A stretch of 54,948 nucleotides of DNA from Pseudomonas shirazensis. Lineage in GTDB: Bacteria > Pseudomonadota > Gammaproteobacteria > Pseudomonadales > Pseudomonadaceae. The stretch is from contig NZ_JABWRD020000006.1 of NCBI RefSeq assembly GCF_014268785.2, positions 1 through 54,948 of the forward strand, written 5' to 3'. Below are positions 1 through 8,014 of this stretch, piece after piece; position 1 is the first letter of the stretch, and every line of letters starts with the position of its first letter. The notes beneath the pieces are model-generated. The model ran no database searches. It saw nothing but the letters and a program-made list of their open reading frames with translations, and was not told where the DNA came from. The translations under genes were made by a program, and so were the position numbers.

Positions 1-60
1 ACGGCCCAGGCCGTCGAAAGTTTGCTGGCCGATCTGTAGCAGCGGGCCGACATTGTTCAT
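1..60 (-). CDS. Second RHS-repeat protein, N-terminal fragment (runs off left edge)
   Basis: Only the first 20 codons are present; they read MNNVGPLLQIGQQTFDGLGR, ending in the DGLGR signature of RHS/YD repeats. The ATG overlaps the TGA of the upstream 919-aa RHS gene (ATGA overlap) and is preceded by GGAGGAAACACC, a strong ribosome binding site lying inside the last codons of that gene. The sequence therefore shows a designed reinitiation site. I infer that this encodes the C-terminal half of a split RHS protein, where RHS proteins usually carry the core and a variable C-terminal toxin domain. A recent frameshift splitting one long gene is the alternative, but the well placed Shine-Dalgarno sequence argues against it. 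Confidence 0.7.
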   Translation of the reverse strand, partial: MNNVGPLLQIGQQTFDGLGR

Positions 61-2816
61 GGTGTTTCCTCCGCCTGCTGGACACTCACGCTCTCGGGGT
101 GCTCGCCATCACTGTGTTTGGCATAGGTCCAGATGACCTTGGTACCATCGGGCAAGGTGCGTTCGAGCACGCGTGAGTAGGCGTCATACAGGAAGTCGAT
201 GACGATATCCGGCTTGCCGGCCACGATTGTGCGTTGCTGCGTGACCCTGTCCAAGCCATCGCGGGTGAAGCGGACAGTACGCACCTTTCTGCCTGAGTCG
301 TCATGGAGCACTTGTTCGACGACGCTGCCCGCAGGGTTGCTGTACGTGACCTGCTTGCTGCTGGGTTTGCCGTTGCTGTCTTCCTGCCACTGTTCGGTGC
401 ACAGCGTGATCGGGTCGTGAACGGTACGAGTGGTCACGCCCGTGAGCGAAGTCTCTGAATCAGCGTTGCCCCAGTCGTCATAGGTCGTCTCGAGGCTCTG
501 TTCGATGGCTTGAGCATTGACACCTTTCCAGCCCTCTACCGGATCGAGTTGCCAATCGTATTTCCAGTCATAGGATGTTTGCTTGATCACCCGTCCCAGC
601 CCGTCGTACTGCGTATGGGCCACATCGCGAAAGACCAACGCGTCATCCACAGGGTTGTCGATGTCTTGCAGCTGGACCATCACCTCGCGGCCGGAGCCGT
701 CGAGCCAGGTGTATTTGTGTTGGCCCGTGGCGTCGGTTTCGTCCAGCCCCACGAGGACCTTTTCGTCACTGCCTGGAAAGTTAGGTGCATTGGCACTGCT
801 GAAGTCGTCACTGAGGTGGAACTGTGCGGTGCGTACCGCTTGGTAATCAGTGCCTTTGGCGATCGTCGTCTTTCTGATACGCCCGAGTTCGTCGAACTTG
901 TAGACGGTGAGCGCCCCGCTAGGGCTGCGTTCTTCGCGCGTCAGGCCGGTGATGAGCGAGCGCCCCTCGCACGTGGCTGACTGATGGGTTGCATCGCCCT
1001 CGAAGCCTTTGACCGTAGTGGTGATACGCAGCAATTTGTCCATGCGCCCATAGCCGTCCTCTCCGTCATCGAAATCAACGATGTCGTACGAGTAGTCGGT
1101 TGTGGTGGTGACGCCGCCCAACTCGGTCTCGGCCTTGTCCAATCGACCATAATGAGGGCCGGGCGTGAGGACGTAGGTGTTGATGGTCTTTTCCAGCAAC
1201 CGTGGTTTTTCCGGGTCGGTTGTATCGTGAAGCTGTTCTGTCTTGACCACCGCGTGGGGCGGGTCGTCTGTTCTGCTGGAGGGCAGGTTTTCGTAGGTGT
1301 AGTCAGTGGTCAATACGGGGGCACCGCCAAACGTGCCGTCTGCAAGGGTGGCGGGGGTGACTGTTTTCTTTTTCAAGAAGCGGATCATGCCGGAGGGGTC
1401 GGGGGGGAAACTTTTGCCTTCACCAGCGGGGTCGTAGTAGTCGCTTTGCTCCACGACTTGGCTTGGAAAGGTCGTGGTCAGGATGTTGCCGGCGATATCG
1501 TAGGTGTATTCAATGCATTCCGAACGCTCGCGGGTAGTCTCTGGGTCGGAGGTGTCGGTATAGGTCGTGGTGACTTTGATCGGCAGTTGGCACCAGGGCT
1601 GCTGGCTTTCCCAGGTAACGTCGTAGTTGATGTCATAGTCAGTGACGACCTCGGTCTGGCAGGTGCCTTGTTTGGTCGTTTCGTTTATCGGCAGGTGATG
1701 CCGGTCCCAAGTGCGAGTGATGGTCGCCAAGGTCACCGCGTCGGCGCTCAGCGTTTCGATGACGCTGTAATCGTAGCGTCGGCGTAATTTGTAGAGGGTG
1801 TCCCAGCCCCTTTCCCAGCGAATACCCTCTGTGTTGCCGTAGCCTAAGTAGTTGTTCGTGCCCACCCACTGGTAGCGCTGCTGCCGGATGTTGCTGAGCA
1901 CTCCATCGGAGTGTGTCCAGAGGATGACTCTGGGCAAGAAGTCGATCGGTGCTGCGTTTGGCAAGCGGTGGGAGGTCTGGGCCGTCTCGCTCCAGCTGAT
2001 CGTGTCCTCGGCACCCAGAGGCCCGGTGAGCTTGGTGGGAAAACGCAATGTCTGGCCCCCGCCGACGGTGATGCTCTTGTAGAGGAAGACAAACGGCTGG
2101 TCGAGGGTCGGCAGCCGCAGCCACCTGAGTTCATTGCTCTGTTGTTCGAACTTGATGACCGTTTCATGAGTGGTCTGCGGTTCGAGTGTCAAGCTGGGTA
2201 TGCCTGCTCGGTTGATGGACGCCAGCACACGTTTTTCATCCCTGACCTTTTCCAGGTAATTGATATTGTTGCCCCGGACCCAGTCGAAATACAGGCTGCG
2301 ACCTTCCGGGCTTCGTACCTCATGGAGCACATAGGCGTTGCCTTGGTCGTTGACACGCCTGAGAATTTCGAACTCTCCGGTCTTGTGTTCGACCTTGAAC
2401 TGATTGTTGGCAAGGACGGTCACGCGTATTGCGTCGAGCTTGTAGTCCTGGAAGGCCAGGCGACCGCCAACGTTCAAGTCGGAATTGGCAAGGTCGACCA
2501 CGAATTGTTCACCACTGGAGAGGCGCAATGACCACCACTGTTGGTCTCTGATCAGTTCTGAATAGCTGACGCCCCAACCGTGACCGAAGCCGGAGTTGAT
2601 ATGCGAAGCCAAACTGCTGAAGGCCAGGGTGAACGACCACGAGGGGCCGCCCAGGTCATTGGCCATCCCTAAGGGTAGGGTGATGGCCAGATTGAATTGC
2701 CCAGTGCGCGGATCGACACCAGATTGCACCGCTTGTATGAAGTTATTGGCCTGGGTGTGAACGTTCCCGACGTTGAGGGGAGCAGCACTTGCTGTCGAAG
2801 CGGTAGTGTCAGTCAT
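57..2816 (-). CDS. RHS/YD-repeat protein, 919 aa
   Basis: The protein has no signal peptide or membrane segment. Its N-terminal ~100 residues (LNVGNVHTQANNFIQAV, then PLGMANDLGGPSW) resemble the start of Pseudomonas RHS proteins that open with a beta-rich domain. YD/RHS repeats are visible in the C-terminal third (YKFDELGRIRKT, TQYDGLGRVIKQT, FTRDGLDRVTQQ, FLYDAYSRVLERTLPDG). Known RHS and Tc-toxin B/C proteins form a hollow beta cocoon that encloses a toxic C-terminal domain. Here no core or toxin end is reached: the frame stops and a coupled second RHS frame begins. CAGGAG precedes the ATG. It lies 49 bp after the 347-aa module gene and is probably co-transcribed with it from the lux-box promoter at 3971. 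Exact function (insecticidal toxin, contact toxin or other) cannot be decided from this window. Confidence 0.8.
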   Translation of the reverse strand: MTDTTASTASAAPLNVGNVHTQANNFIQAVQSGVDPRTGQFNLAITLPLGMANDLGGPSWSFTLAFSSLASHINSGFGHGWGVSYSELIRDQQWWSLRLSSGEQFVVDLANSDLNVGGRLAFQDYKLDAIRVTVLANNQFKVEHKTGEFEILRRVNDQGNAYVLHEVRSPEGRSLYFDWVRGNNINYLEKVRDEKRVLASINRAGIPSLTLEPQTTHETVIKFEQQSNELRWLRLPTLDQPFVFLYKSITVGGGQTLRFPTKLTGPLGAEDTISWSETAQTSHRLPNAAPIDFLPRVILWTHSDGVLSNIRQQRYQWVGTNNYLGYGNTEGIRWERGWDTLYKLRRRYDYSVIETLSADAVTLATITRTWDRHHLPINETTKQGTCQTEVVTDYDINYDVTWESQQPWCQLPIKVTTTYTDTSDPETTRERSECIEYTYDIAGNILTTTFPSQVVEQSDYYDPAGEGKSFPPDPSGMIRFLKKKTVTPATLADGTFGGAPVLTTDYTYENLPSSRTDDPPHAVVKTEQLHDTTDPEKPRLLEKTINTYVLTPGPHYGRLDKAETELGGVTTTTDYSYDIVDFDDGEDGYGRMDKLLRITTTVKGFEGDATHQSATCEGRSLITGLTREERSPSGALTVYKFDELGRIRKTTIAKGTDYQAVRTAQFHLSDDFSSANAPNFPGSDEKVLVGLDETDATGQHKYTWLDGSGREVMVQLQDIDNPVDDALVFRDVAHTQYDGLGRVIKQTSYDWKYDWQLDPVEGWKGVNAQAIEQSLETTYDDWGNADSETSLTGVTTRTVHDPITLCTEQWQEDSNGKPSSKQVTYSNPAGSVVEQVLHDDSGRKVRTVRFTRDGLDRVTQQRTIVAGKPDIVIDFLYDAYSRVLERTLPDGTKVIWTYAKHSDGEHPESVSVQQAEETP

Positions 2817-2865
2817 CGTAGGCTCCTGTCTGTTTATAACAGAGGCTCAAAAGAGCTAGGGCTTT

Positions 2866-3909
2866 TCATACAGCACCTGCCTGAGGGGCACTGTTGGCTT
2901 GCAGCTGGGATTCGGGTGTTGTGGAAACCACCAGTTTGATTCGTTTCTCTAGCTGCGTGCCTTCGGAGGTAAACCGGATCGACACGTTGTGGCCATTTCC
3001 CTGACGGTCCACGACCGTGACCGTGAGTGGCCCTTGGTATCTGGAACTAGCTGAATGATAAGGTATTCTACTGTCGCCCTGTAACAGCACAACAAGAGAC
3101 GAAGCGTTGTTACTGACGACTGTCGTTTTCATACGCTCTTTTTTGAAGGCATCAGGTAATACAATGTTCGTGTTGTAATGAACCGTGCGGTCGCTGCCAA
3201 TGAGGGCAATGCCTACGTGGGAGGCGAAGGTCTGACTTGACTCATTGGTGTGCCAGCGAATCATGCCGGGGGTATCGTCAGCGTCGAGCGTTGCATAGGA
3301 AAATCTGAAATGTTTCAGTGAAAGGGCGTGTTCGATAAGGAAGTTGGAACCGCCGGAGATGTCGCCCTCTTCGAGTTGAGTTTGCCAGGTATAGTCTTCG
3401 GGATAATTGTAATTGGCAGGTCGTACGGAGGAGAGTTGAATGCTGCTTTCAAGGCCTTCGTTGGTTGTGCTGTAGTATACACACCCGTCGTCTTTTGTGA
3501 TGGCGGCTCGCAATACGACAGCGTTACCACCTGGCGCCGTCGAGTGGATATAAATTGATTTAGGTGCGGGATCCGCTGAGGTACGGGACGGCTCAAGAGA
3601 TATTGAATCAGAGGTGGGATAGTAATCAAAATCGCTGTCCCACGTGGTCGTGTAGCCCCAGGGGGGCGAGCCGCTAAAACTTGGCAGGTCTCGGTATTCA
3701 TCCTGCCTGACTTCGATGACGGCACGAAGGGTTGCCCACTCCGTGGCTGAAATCGACAGGCCGGGTAGCGGTATGGCATCCAGCTGAACTTCAATCTGTT
3801 GGCGGCCGTTAGCGAATACCTGGGAGCTGGCAGACGTTATCGTAATGGTGAGATTCTGAAGCCAGCTGTCTGCTGATTCCATGTCATGGGAGCGCTTTTT
3901 GGATTTCAT
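2866..3909 (-). CDS. Single-module hypothetical protein linked to RHS gene, 347 aa
   Basis: I do not recognise a named family. The start is placed at MKSKKRSHD because GAGGG lies 7-8 bases upstream; the longer frame from 3930 lacks a site. No signal peptide or membrane segment is seen. Residues ~17-330 form one copy of a module also found twice in the neighbouring 629-aa protein. Conserved blocks are NGRQQIEVQLDAIPL, DFDYYP, YIHSTAPGG followed by LRAAIT, and YNYPEDY, ending in VVDRQGNGH. The alternating hydrophobic pattern suggests an immunoglobulin-like beta fold (inference). It lies just upstream of the RHS gene in the same direction, and a lux-box-like palindrome sits 61 bp before its ATG. 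It may be an accessory, chaperone or surface component of the RHS protein. Confidence 0.75.
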   Translation of the reverse strand: MKSKKRSHDMESADSWLQNLTITITSASSQVFANGRQQIEVQLDAIPLPGLSISATEWATLRAVIEVRQDEYRDLPSFSGSPPWGYTTTWDSDFDYYPTSDSISLEPSRTSADPAPKSIYIHSTAPGGNAVVLRAAITKDDGCVYYSTTNEGLESSIQLSSVRPANYNYPEDYTWQTQLEEGDISGGSNFLIEHALSLKHFRFSYATLDADDTPGMIRWHTNESSQTFASHVGIALIGSDRTVHYNTNIVLPDAFKKERMKTTVVSNNASSLVVLLQGDSRIPYHSASSRYQGPLTVTVVDRQGNGHNVSIRFTSEGTQLEKRIKLVVSTTPESQLQANSAPQAGAV

Positions 3910-3970
3910 GATCATCCCTCGTATGTGCATACAGTAGGCTTGATGGTATGTGAAAGTCGAAAGGCGAGTT

Positions 3971-3990
3971 ACCTGACATAAATGCCAGGT
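3971..3990 (-). promoter_or_regulatory. lux-box-like operator of the 347-aa gene and RHS operon
   Basis: The 20-bp palindrome ACCTGACATAAATGCCAGGT has the ACCTG-N10-CAGGT form of LuxR-family boxes. On the minus strand, 20 nt separate it from CATACC (a plausible -10), the spacing expected for a box centred near -42.5. A second copy of the box, with almost the same spacing, precedes the homologous 629-aa gene. No luxR gene is in the window. Confidence 0.6.
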
Positions 3991-4154
3991 ATTAGCGCGT
4001 TGGCTAAGTGTGTGGCAACGGTATCCTCATGACTGACGTTGGTCGTAGCTGGTTTTCAACTGGGTCGTTTTCGATGGGCACAGCACGATCGGCCGGGTAG
4101 CGCGTCCGCGCAGCCCGGGGTTTCAGGTTGTAATCGCAGTTTTTAGCTGGGCGC

Positions 4155-6044
4155 TTAGCTTTTGGCGTCAATCCATTCGAGCATATTGGCGTCGGTGCCC
4201 CGTTGAGCTCTAATCCATAATGGATGGCCGTTACCATATTGATCTCGGTAAAAGACCCGTAGGCCTTTATCTATCTCGGATTCCTGCCCAAAGCCATATA
4301 CCTTTAGCCTTGCTGCGTAAGCGATACCTGCAGTGTTATTAACTTGAATTAAAAAAAATTGGCCAAGTGCGAAAACGATCGCCTTGCGGCTATGGTCTCG
4401 TCTGAAACAAATTTGCTCATTAAAGATAGTAAATCCGACATTGTCTTTAGCAAAAATATAGTCAGACGAACTGCTGGAGCGTATTTGATATCGGCTGTCA
4501 GAGATTTTAAGTTTGTAAAGGTCGATGTCATAATCATCGCCTGATTGATGGTTGCTACGGGTGTACTCGAATTCACCGGCCGGTATTGTGTAGTTCTGCG
4601 GGTAAGGTACGATAGTTGCTGAACTGTTGGATTTACCGGATTCGGTTTCTCCGCCGACTTTACCGGCTTTGAAGTACGTGTGATAGGTCACACCGTCCAG
4701 TATCAGCCGCGCTGCCACCTGAACATTCACCGCTGAACTGGTCTTTATCCAGATGCGAATGCTTTGATCATCCTGTGACGGCGCTGATTGTTCAGCGGGC
4801 AATGACGCTGGATACGGATCAAACAAATCGTCGGGGGAGCGTTTGCTAGCCGAGATATACCATGAATACCCATTAGCCAGTCGCGCGCCGGTATCGTAGC
4901 TGACCAGCTCGATGCTGTTCAATTGACTTGCTGTCAGATTGACGGGTTCCTGATTGTCATTAACGGCTCTGATGACCACATCCACATAGGTCGTTTGGTA
5001 GGTGTTGTTGTACAGAGGGCATCGGGTGTTGTTTTCGGCTAACCCAAGCCCCTTCACTTGGAAAAACGCAATATTGGCAACGGCTTGCGGCACGACCGGG
5101 TTTTCCTGTGCGCAGTGGCTGCTGATCAGGCGAAATCCGGGGTGGTCACCGTCCTGGCCATCATCGAGTTCAATTGAAAACGGGTGTCGATTGCCCTGCC
5201 GGTCATAAACGCAGAGTCGCCACGCAGGTTGCTGACCACCAGGCTCTTTGCTGGAGGGCGTGTGATCTTCATGCTGTAAACGTATCGCGATGTGCCCTGG
5301 GTTATTAGGGTCGAAACGCGCAGTCAGGCGCGGGGGCGCGTCCGAGGTGGAGCAAGACGGGTCACCCTGCAACTGTATGAACCCGTTGGAATCCCCTGAA
5401 TCGGATTCGGCGCACGAGAAAGCCCCCGAGCCCGGTGTCAGGATGTATTCTTGGATAACGCTGTCCGCTTCCTGGGGGCGTTCAGAGGGAGTTGTCAGCT
5501 GGTAGTCTTCAGGGAACAGGTAAGTGGGGGTGGGGTGGGCGTAGAGTTCAATGTCAGCGCCTACTTCATCGGTCCAGTAGGTCTTTCCATTGTCACGGGT
5601 GATACAGGCACGTAACTGAATCTTGCTGCCCCCTGGCGCTCGGCTATGAACATACAGCTGCTTTTGCCTGCTGCGAGGATGCATTTCCCTGGGTGAGCTT
5701 TCTAGTTGTATTTCCATGCCTTCAAGTTCAGGCGGAATTGCCAATTCGGGAAGGGCCGGCGGTACCAGCACCGGAAAGTAATCGAACCGTTCGTCGCGCG
5801 TGGTGGTGAAGTACCAAGGGGCAGTTACATGCTCTTCGGGCAAGGGGTCATAACCCCCTTCGCTGTTCTGCACGACAATATGCAGGGAGGCGAACTCGCT
5901 GTCGGAGAGCTCGCCCTCAAGGGGCGTGGCATACACGTTAACGGCCACTTGCTGCCGCGTATTGTTGTGGACGCAGGCGCTGTGCGATGACAGCTCGATG
6001 CTGAATTCGCCGAGCCACTCGGAATAAGTCGGAGCTTGTGCCAT
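4155..6044 (-). CDS. Two-module hypothetical protein linked to RHS locus, 629 aa
   Basis: Family not recognised. The start MAQAPTYSEW is chosen because AAGGAG lies 8 bases upstream; the frame extends to 6119 without a better site. The protein is an internal duplication. Module 1 (~14-298) has HNNTRQQVAVNVYATPL, YVHSRAPGG, LRACIT, YLFPEDY and YDRQGNRHP. Module 2 (~325-615) has YNNTYQTTYVDVVIRAV, then IWIKTSSAVNVQVAARL, YTIPAGEFEY and YRDQYGNGHP. Module 1 resembles the single module of the 347-aa protein more than module 2 does, suggesting duplication and divergence. The DNA for the end of module 2 (about 4320-4560) is much richer in A+T than its surroundings. No signal peptide or membrane segment is seen. 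Expression probably depends on the lux-box-like site at 6111. The role is unknown; linkage suggests it works with the RHS proteins. Confidence 0.75.
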   Translation of the reverse strand: MAQAPTYSEWLGEFSIELSSHSACVHNNTRQQVAVNVYATPLEGELSDSEFASLHIVVQNSEGGYDPLPEEHVTAPWYFTTTRDERFDYFPVLVPPALPELAIPPELEGMEIQLESSPREMHPRSRQKQLYVHSRAPGGSKIQLRACITRDNGKTYWTDEVGADIELYAHPTPTYLFPEDYQLTTPSERPQEADSVIQEYILTPGSGAFSCAESDSGDSNGFIQLQGDPSCSTSDAPPRLTARFDPNNPGHIAIRLQHEDHTPSSKEPGGQQPAWRLCVYDRQGNRHPFSIELDDGQDGDHPGFRLISSHCAQENPVVPQAVANIAFFQVKGLGLAENNTRCPLYNNTYQTTYVDVVIRAVNDNQEPVNLTASQLNSIELVSYDTGARLANGYSWYISASKRSPDDLFDPYPASLPAEQSAPSQDDQSIRIWIKTSSAVNVQVAARLILDGVTYHTYFKAGKVGGETESGKSNSSATIVPYPQNYTIPAGEFEYTRSNHQSGDDYDIDLYKLKISDSRYQIRSSSSSDYIFAKDNVGFTIFNEQICFRRDHSRKAIVFALGQFFLIQVNNTAGIAYAARLKVYGFGQESEIDKGLRVFYRDQYGNGHPLWIRAQRGTDANMLEWIDAKS

Positions 6045-6110
6045 GACTGTTTCTCCTTGAATACCCGGACAGTGGGTAGGCCAAGTGTATGCGTACGATT
6101 TGTTTCCGGA

Positions 6111-6130
6111 ACCTGGCAAAAATATCAGGT
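6111..6130 (-). promoter_or_regulatory. lux-box-like operator of the 629-aa gene
   Basis: ACCTGGCAAAAATATCAGGT again has the ACCTG-N10-CAGGT form. It ends 66 bp before the ATG of the 629-aa gene and 19 nt before CATACA, a candidate -10. The match in sequence and geometry with the site at 3971 is seen directly; binding by a LuxR-type regulator is inference. Confidence 0.6.
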
Positions 6131-6146
6131 CGTAGGGGCGGGCCTA

Positions 6147-6157
6147 GGGGGGGGGGG
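6147..6157. repeat. Homopolymeric G(11) tract (C11 on the minus strand)
   Basis: Eleven consecutive G residues lie 16 bp upstream of the lux-box-like site of the 629-aa gene. Runs this long are uncommon in Pseudomonas DNA and can change length by slipped-strand mispairing. A change here would alter the region above the promoter rather than a reading frame. A sequencing artefact is possible. Confidence 0.8.
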
Positions 6158-6204
6158 CTGCTCGCTGAGCGTCAGGGGAAGTCTCGATGTTCTTGTGGTT
6201 CGCA

Positions 6205-6236
6205 AACAAAAACGCCTGGCAGATGCCAGGCGTTTG
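6205..6236 (-). terminator. Rho-independent terminator of fumA
   Basis: A 10-bp stem, AACGCCTGGC/GCCAGGCGTT, with a 4-base loop is followed on the minus strand by TTTGTTTG. It lies about 20 bp past the fumarase stop codon and separates fumA from the RHS locus. Confidence 0.9.
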
Positions 6237-6254
6237 CTGCGACCCGCTAAGGCC

Positions 6255-7778
6255 TTACTTCACTTCGATGGCCAGGCTCTGGGCAATCTTGTTTTGCCAC
6301 AGCGCAGGGCCGGTGATGTGTACCGACTCACCATTACTGTCGACTGCAACGGTGACTGGCATGTCCTTGACCTCGAACTCGTAGATCGCTTCCATGCCCA
6401 GTTCGGCAAAGGCCAGCACTTGCGATTTACGAATGGCCTGAGCGACCAGGTAGGCAGCGCCACCCACGGCCATCAGGTACACCGCCTTGTTGTCCTTGAT
6501 CGCTTCGATCGCAGTCGGGCCGCGCTCGGACTTGCCGATCATGCCCAACAGGCCGGTCTGCTCGAGGATCTGGCGGGTGAACTTGTCCATCCGCGTGGCG
6601 GTGGTCGGGCCGGCCGGGCCGACCACTTCGTCACCGACCGGATCGACCGGGCCGACGTAGTAGATGAAGCGGCCTTTCAGATCGACCGGAAGCTCTTCAC
6701 CGCGGTTGAGCATCTCGACCATGCGCTTGTGCGCGGCGTCGCGGCCGGTGAGCATCTTGCCGTTGAGCAGGATGGTTTCGCCTGGCTGCCAGCTGGCGAC
6801 TTCTTCCGGGGTGATCTCGTCGAGGTTGACGCGGCGCGCGCTCGGGCCGGCTTCCCAGACGATTTCCGGGTAGGCGTCCAGCGACGGCGCTTCAAGCTCT
6901 GCAGGACCGGAGCCGTCGAGCACGAAGTGGGCGTGACGGGTAGCCGCGCAGTTGGGGATCATGCACACCGGCAGCGAAGCGGCGTGGGTCGGGTAGTCCA
7001 TGATCTTGACGTCGAGCACGGTGGTCAGACCGCCCAGGCCCTGGGCGCCGATGCCCAGCTGGTTGACCTTGTCGAACAGCTCCAGGCGGATCTCTTCGAT
7101 GCGGTTCTGCGGGCCGCGGGCCTTGAGCTCATGGATGTCGATGGATTCCATCAACACTTCCTTGGCCATGACCGCAGCTTTTTCGGCAGTACCGCCGATG
7201 CCGATGCCGAGCATGCCAGGCGGGCACCAGCCAGCGCCCATGGTCGGCACGGTCTTGAGCACCCAGTCGACGATCGAATCGGACGGGTTGAGCATGGCCA
7301 TCTTCGACTTGTTCTCGGAGCCGCCGCCCTTGGCTGCGACGTCGACTTCCAGCTTGTCGCCTGGCACTACCGAGTAGTGGATGACGGCTGGGGTGTTGTC
7401 CTTGGTGTTCTTGCGCGCACCGGCCGGGTCGGCCAGGATCGAAGCACGCAGGACGTTCTCCGGCAGGTTGTAGGCGCGGCGCACGCCCTCGTTGATCATG
7501 TCGTCGACGCTCATGGTGGCGCCATCCCAGCGCACGTCCATGCCCACGCGCACGAACACGGTGACAATACCGGTGTCCTGGCAGATCGGGCGGTGGCCTG
7601 TGGCACACATGCGCGAGTTGATCAGGATCTGCGCGATCGAGTCACGGGCAGCCGGCGATTCTTCACGCAGGTAGGCTTCGTGCATCGCCTGGATGAAGTC
7701 AACGGGGTGGTAGTACGAAATGAATTGCAGGGCATCGGCGACGCTCTGAATCAGGTCGTCTTGCTTGATCACGGTCAT
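6255..7778 (-). CDS. fumA: Fumarate hydratase class I (iron-sulfur fumarase)
   Basis: This is a cytoplasmic TCA-cycle enzyme that interconverts fumarate and malate with an oxygen-sensitive [4Fe-4S] cluster. Both domains of class I fumarases are present in one 507-aa chain, the usual length. Cysteines in the contexts GHRPICQDTG, GAGWCPPGM and CMIPNCAATRH match the cluster-binding positions. The C-terminal domain begins near VNLDEITPEEVASW and contains GPTTATRMDKF. The start MTVIKQDDLIQ is chosen for AGGAG about 10 bases upstream; the longer frame from 7853 has no site. Transcribed away from the ferredoxin reductase gene and closed by a terminator at 6205. Confidence 0.95.
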   Translation of the reverse strand: MTVIKQDDLIQSVADALQFISYYHPVDFIQAMHEAYLREESPAARDSIAQILINSRMCATGHRPICQDTGIVTVFVRVGMDVRWDGATMSVDDMINEGVRRAYNLPENVLRASILADPAGARKNTKDNTPAVIHYSVVPGDKLEVDVAAKGGGSENKSKMAMLNPSDSIVDWVLKTVPTMGAGWCPPGMLGIGIGGTAEKAAVMAKEVLMESIDIHELKARGPQNRIEEIRLELFDKVNQLGIGAQGLGGLTTVLDVKIMDYPTHAASLPVCMIPNCAATRHAHFVLDGSGPAELEAPSLDAYPEIVWEAGPSARRVNLDEITPEEVASWQPGETILLNGKMLTGRDAAHKRMVEMLNRGEELPVDLKGRFIYYVGPVDPVGDEVVGPAGPTTATRMDKFTRQILEQTGLLGMIGKSERGPTAIEAIKDNKAVYLMAVGGAAYLVAQAIRKSQVLAFAELGMEAIYEFEVKDMPVTVAVDSNGESVHITGPALWQNKIAQSLAIEVK

Positions 7779-8014
7779 GCAGCGCGCTCCTCTTGAAGAC
7801 GGGAACATCTGTAAAAGGCTTTTCGACCACCAGCGTGGCGAAATGCCTGGCAACGCGGCGGCAGGTCAGGCCGACGCAAAAAAGGCGCGGCAGTATAGCG
7901 CGCATACCGGTGCGACACACCACCGCATGCGCGGGACCAAGGTCTGAAGCGGGTTGGCAGCGTTGTTGCCTGTGTTCTGTAGAATGCAGGAAGAACCCTG
8001 GAGGTCTTTGACCC

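Noticed and set aside
6036..7796. Long plus-strand open frame (586 codons) opposite fumA
   Set aside because: It is antisense to a complete class I fumarase, has histidine/arginine-rich low-complexity sequence and no domain; a product of high GC.
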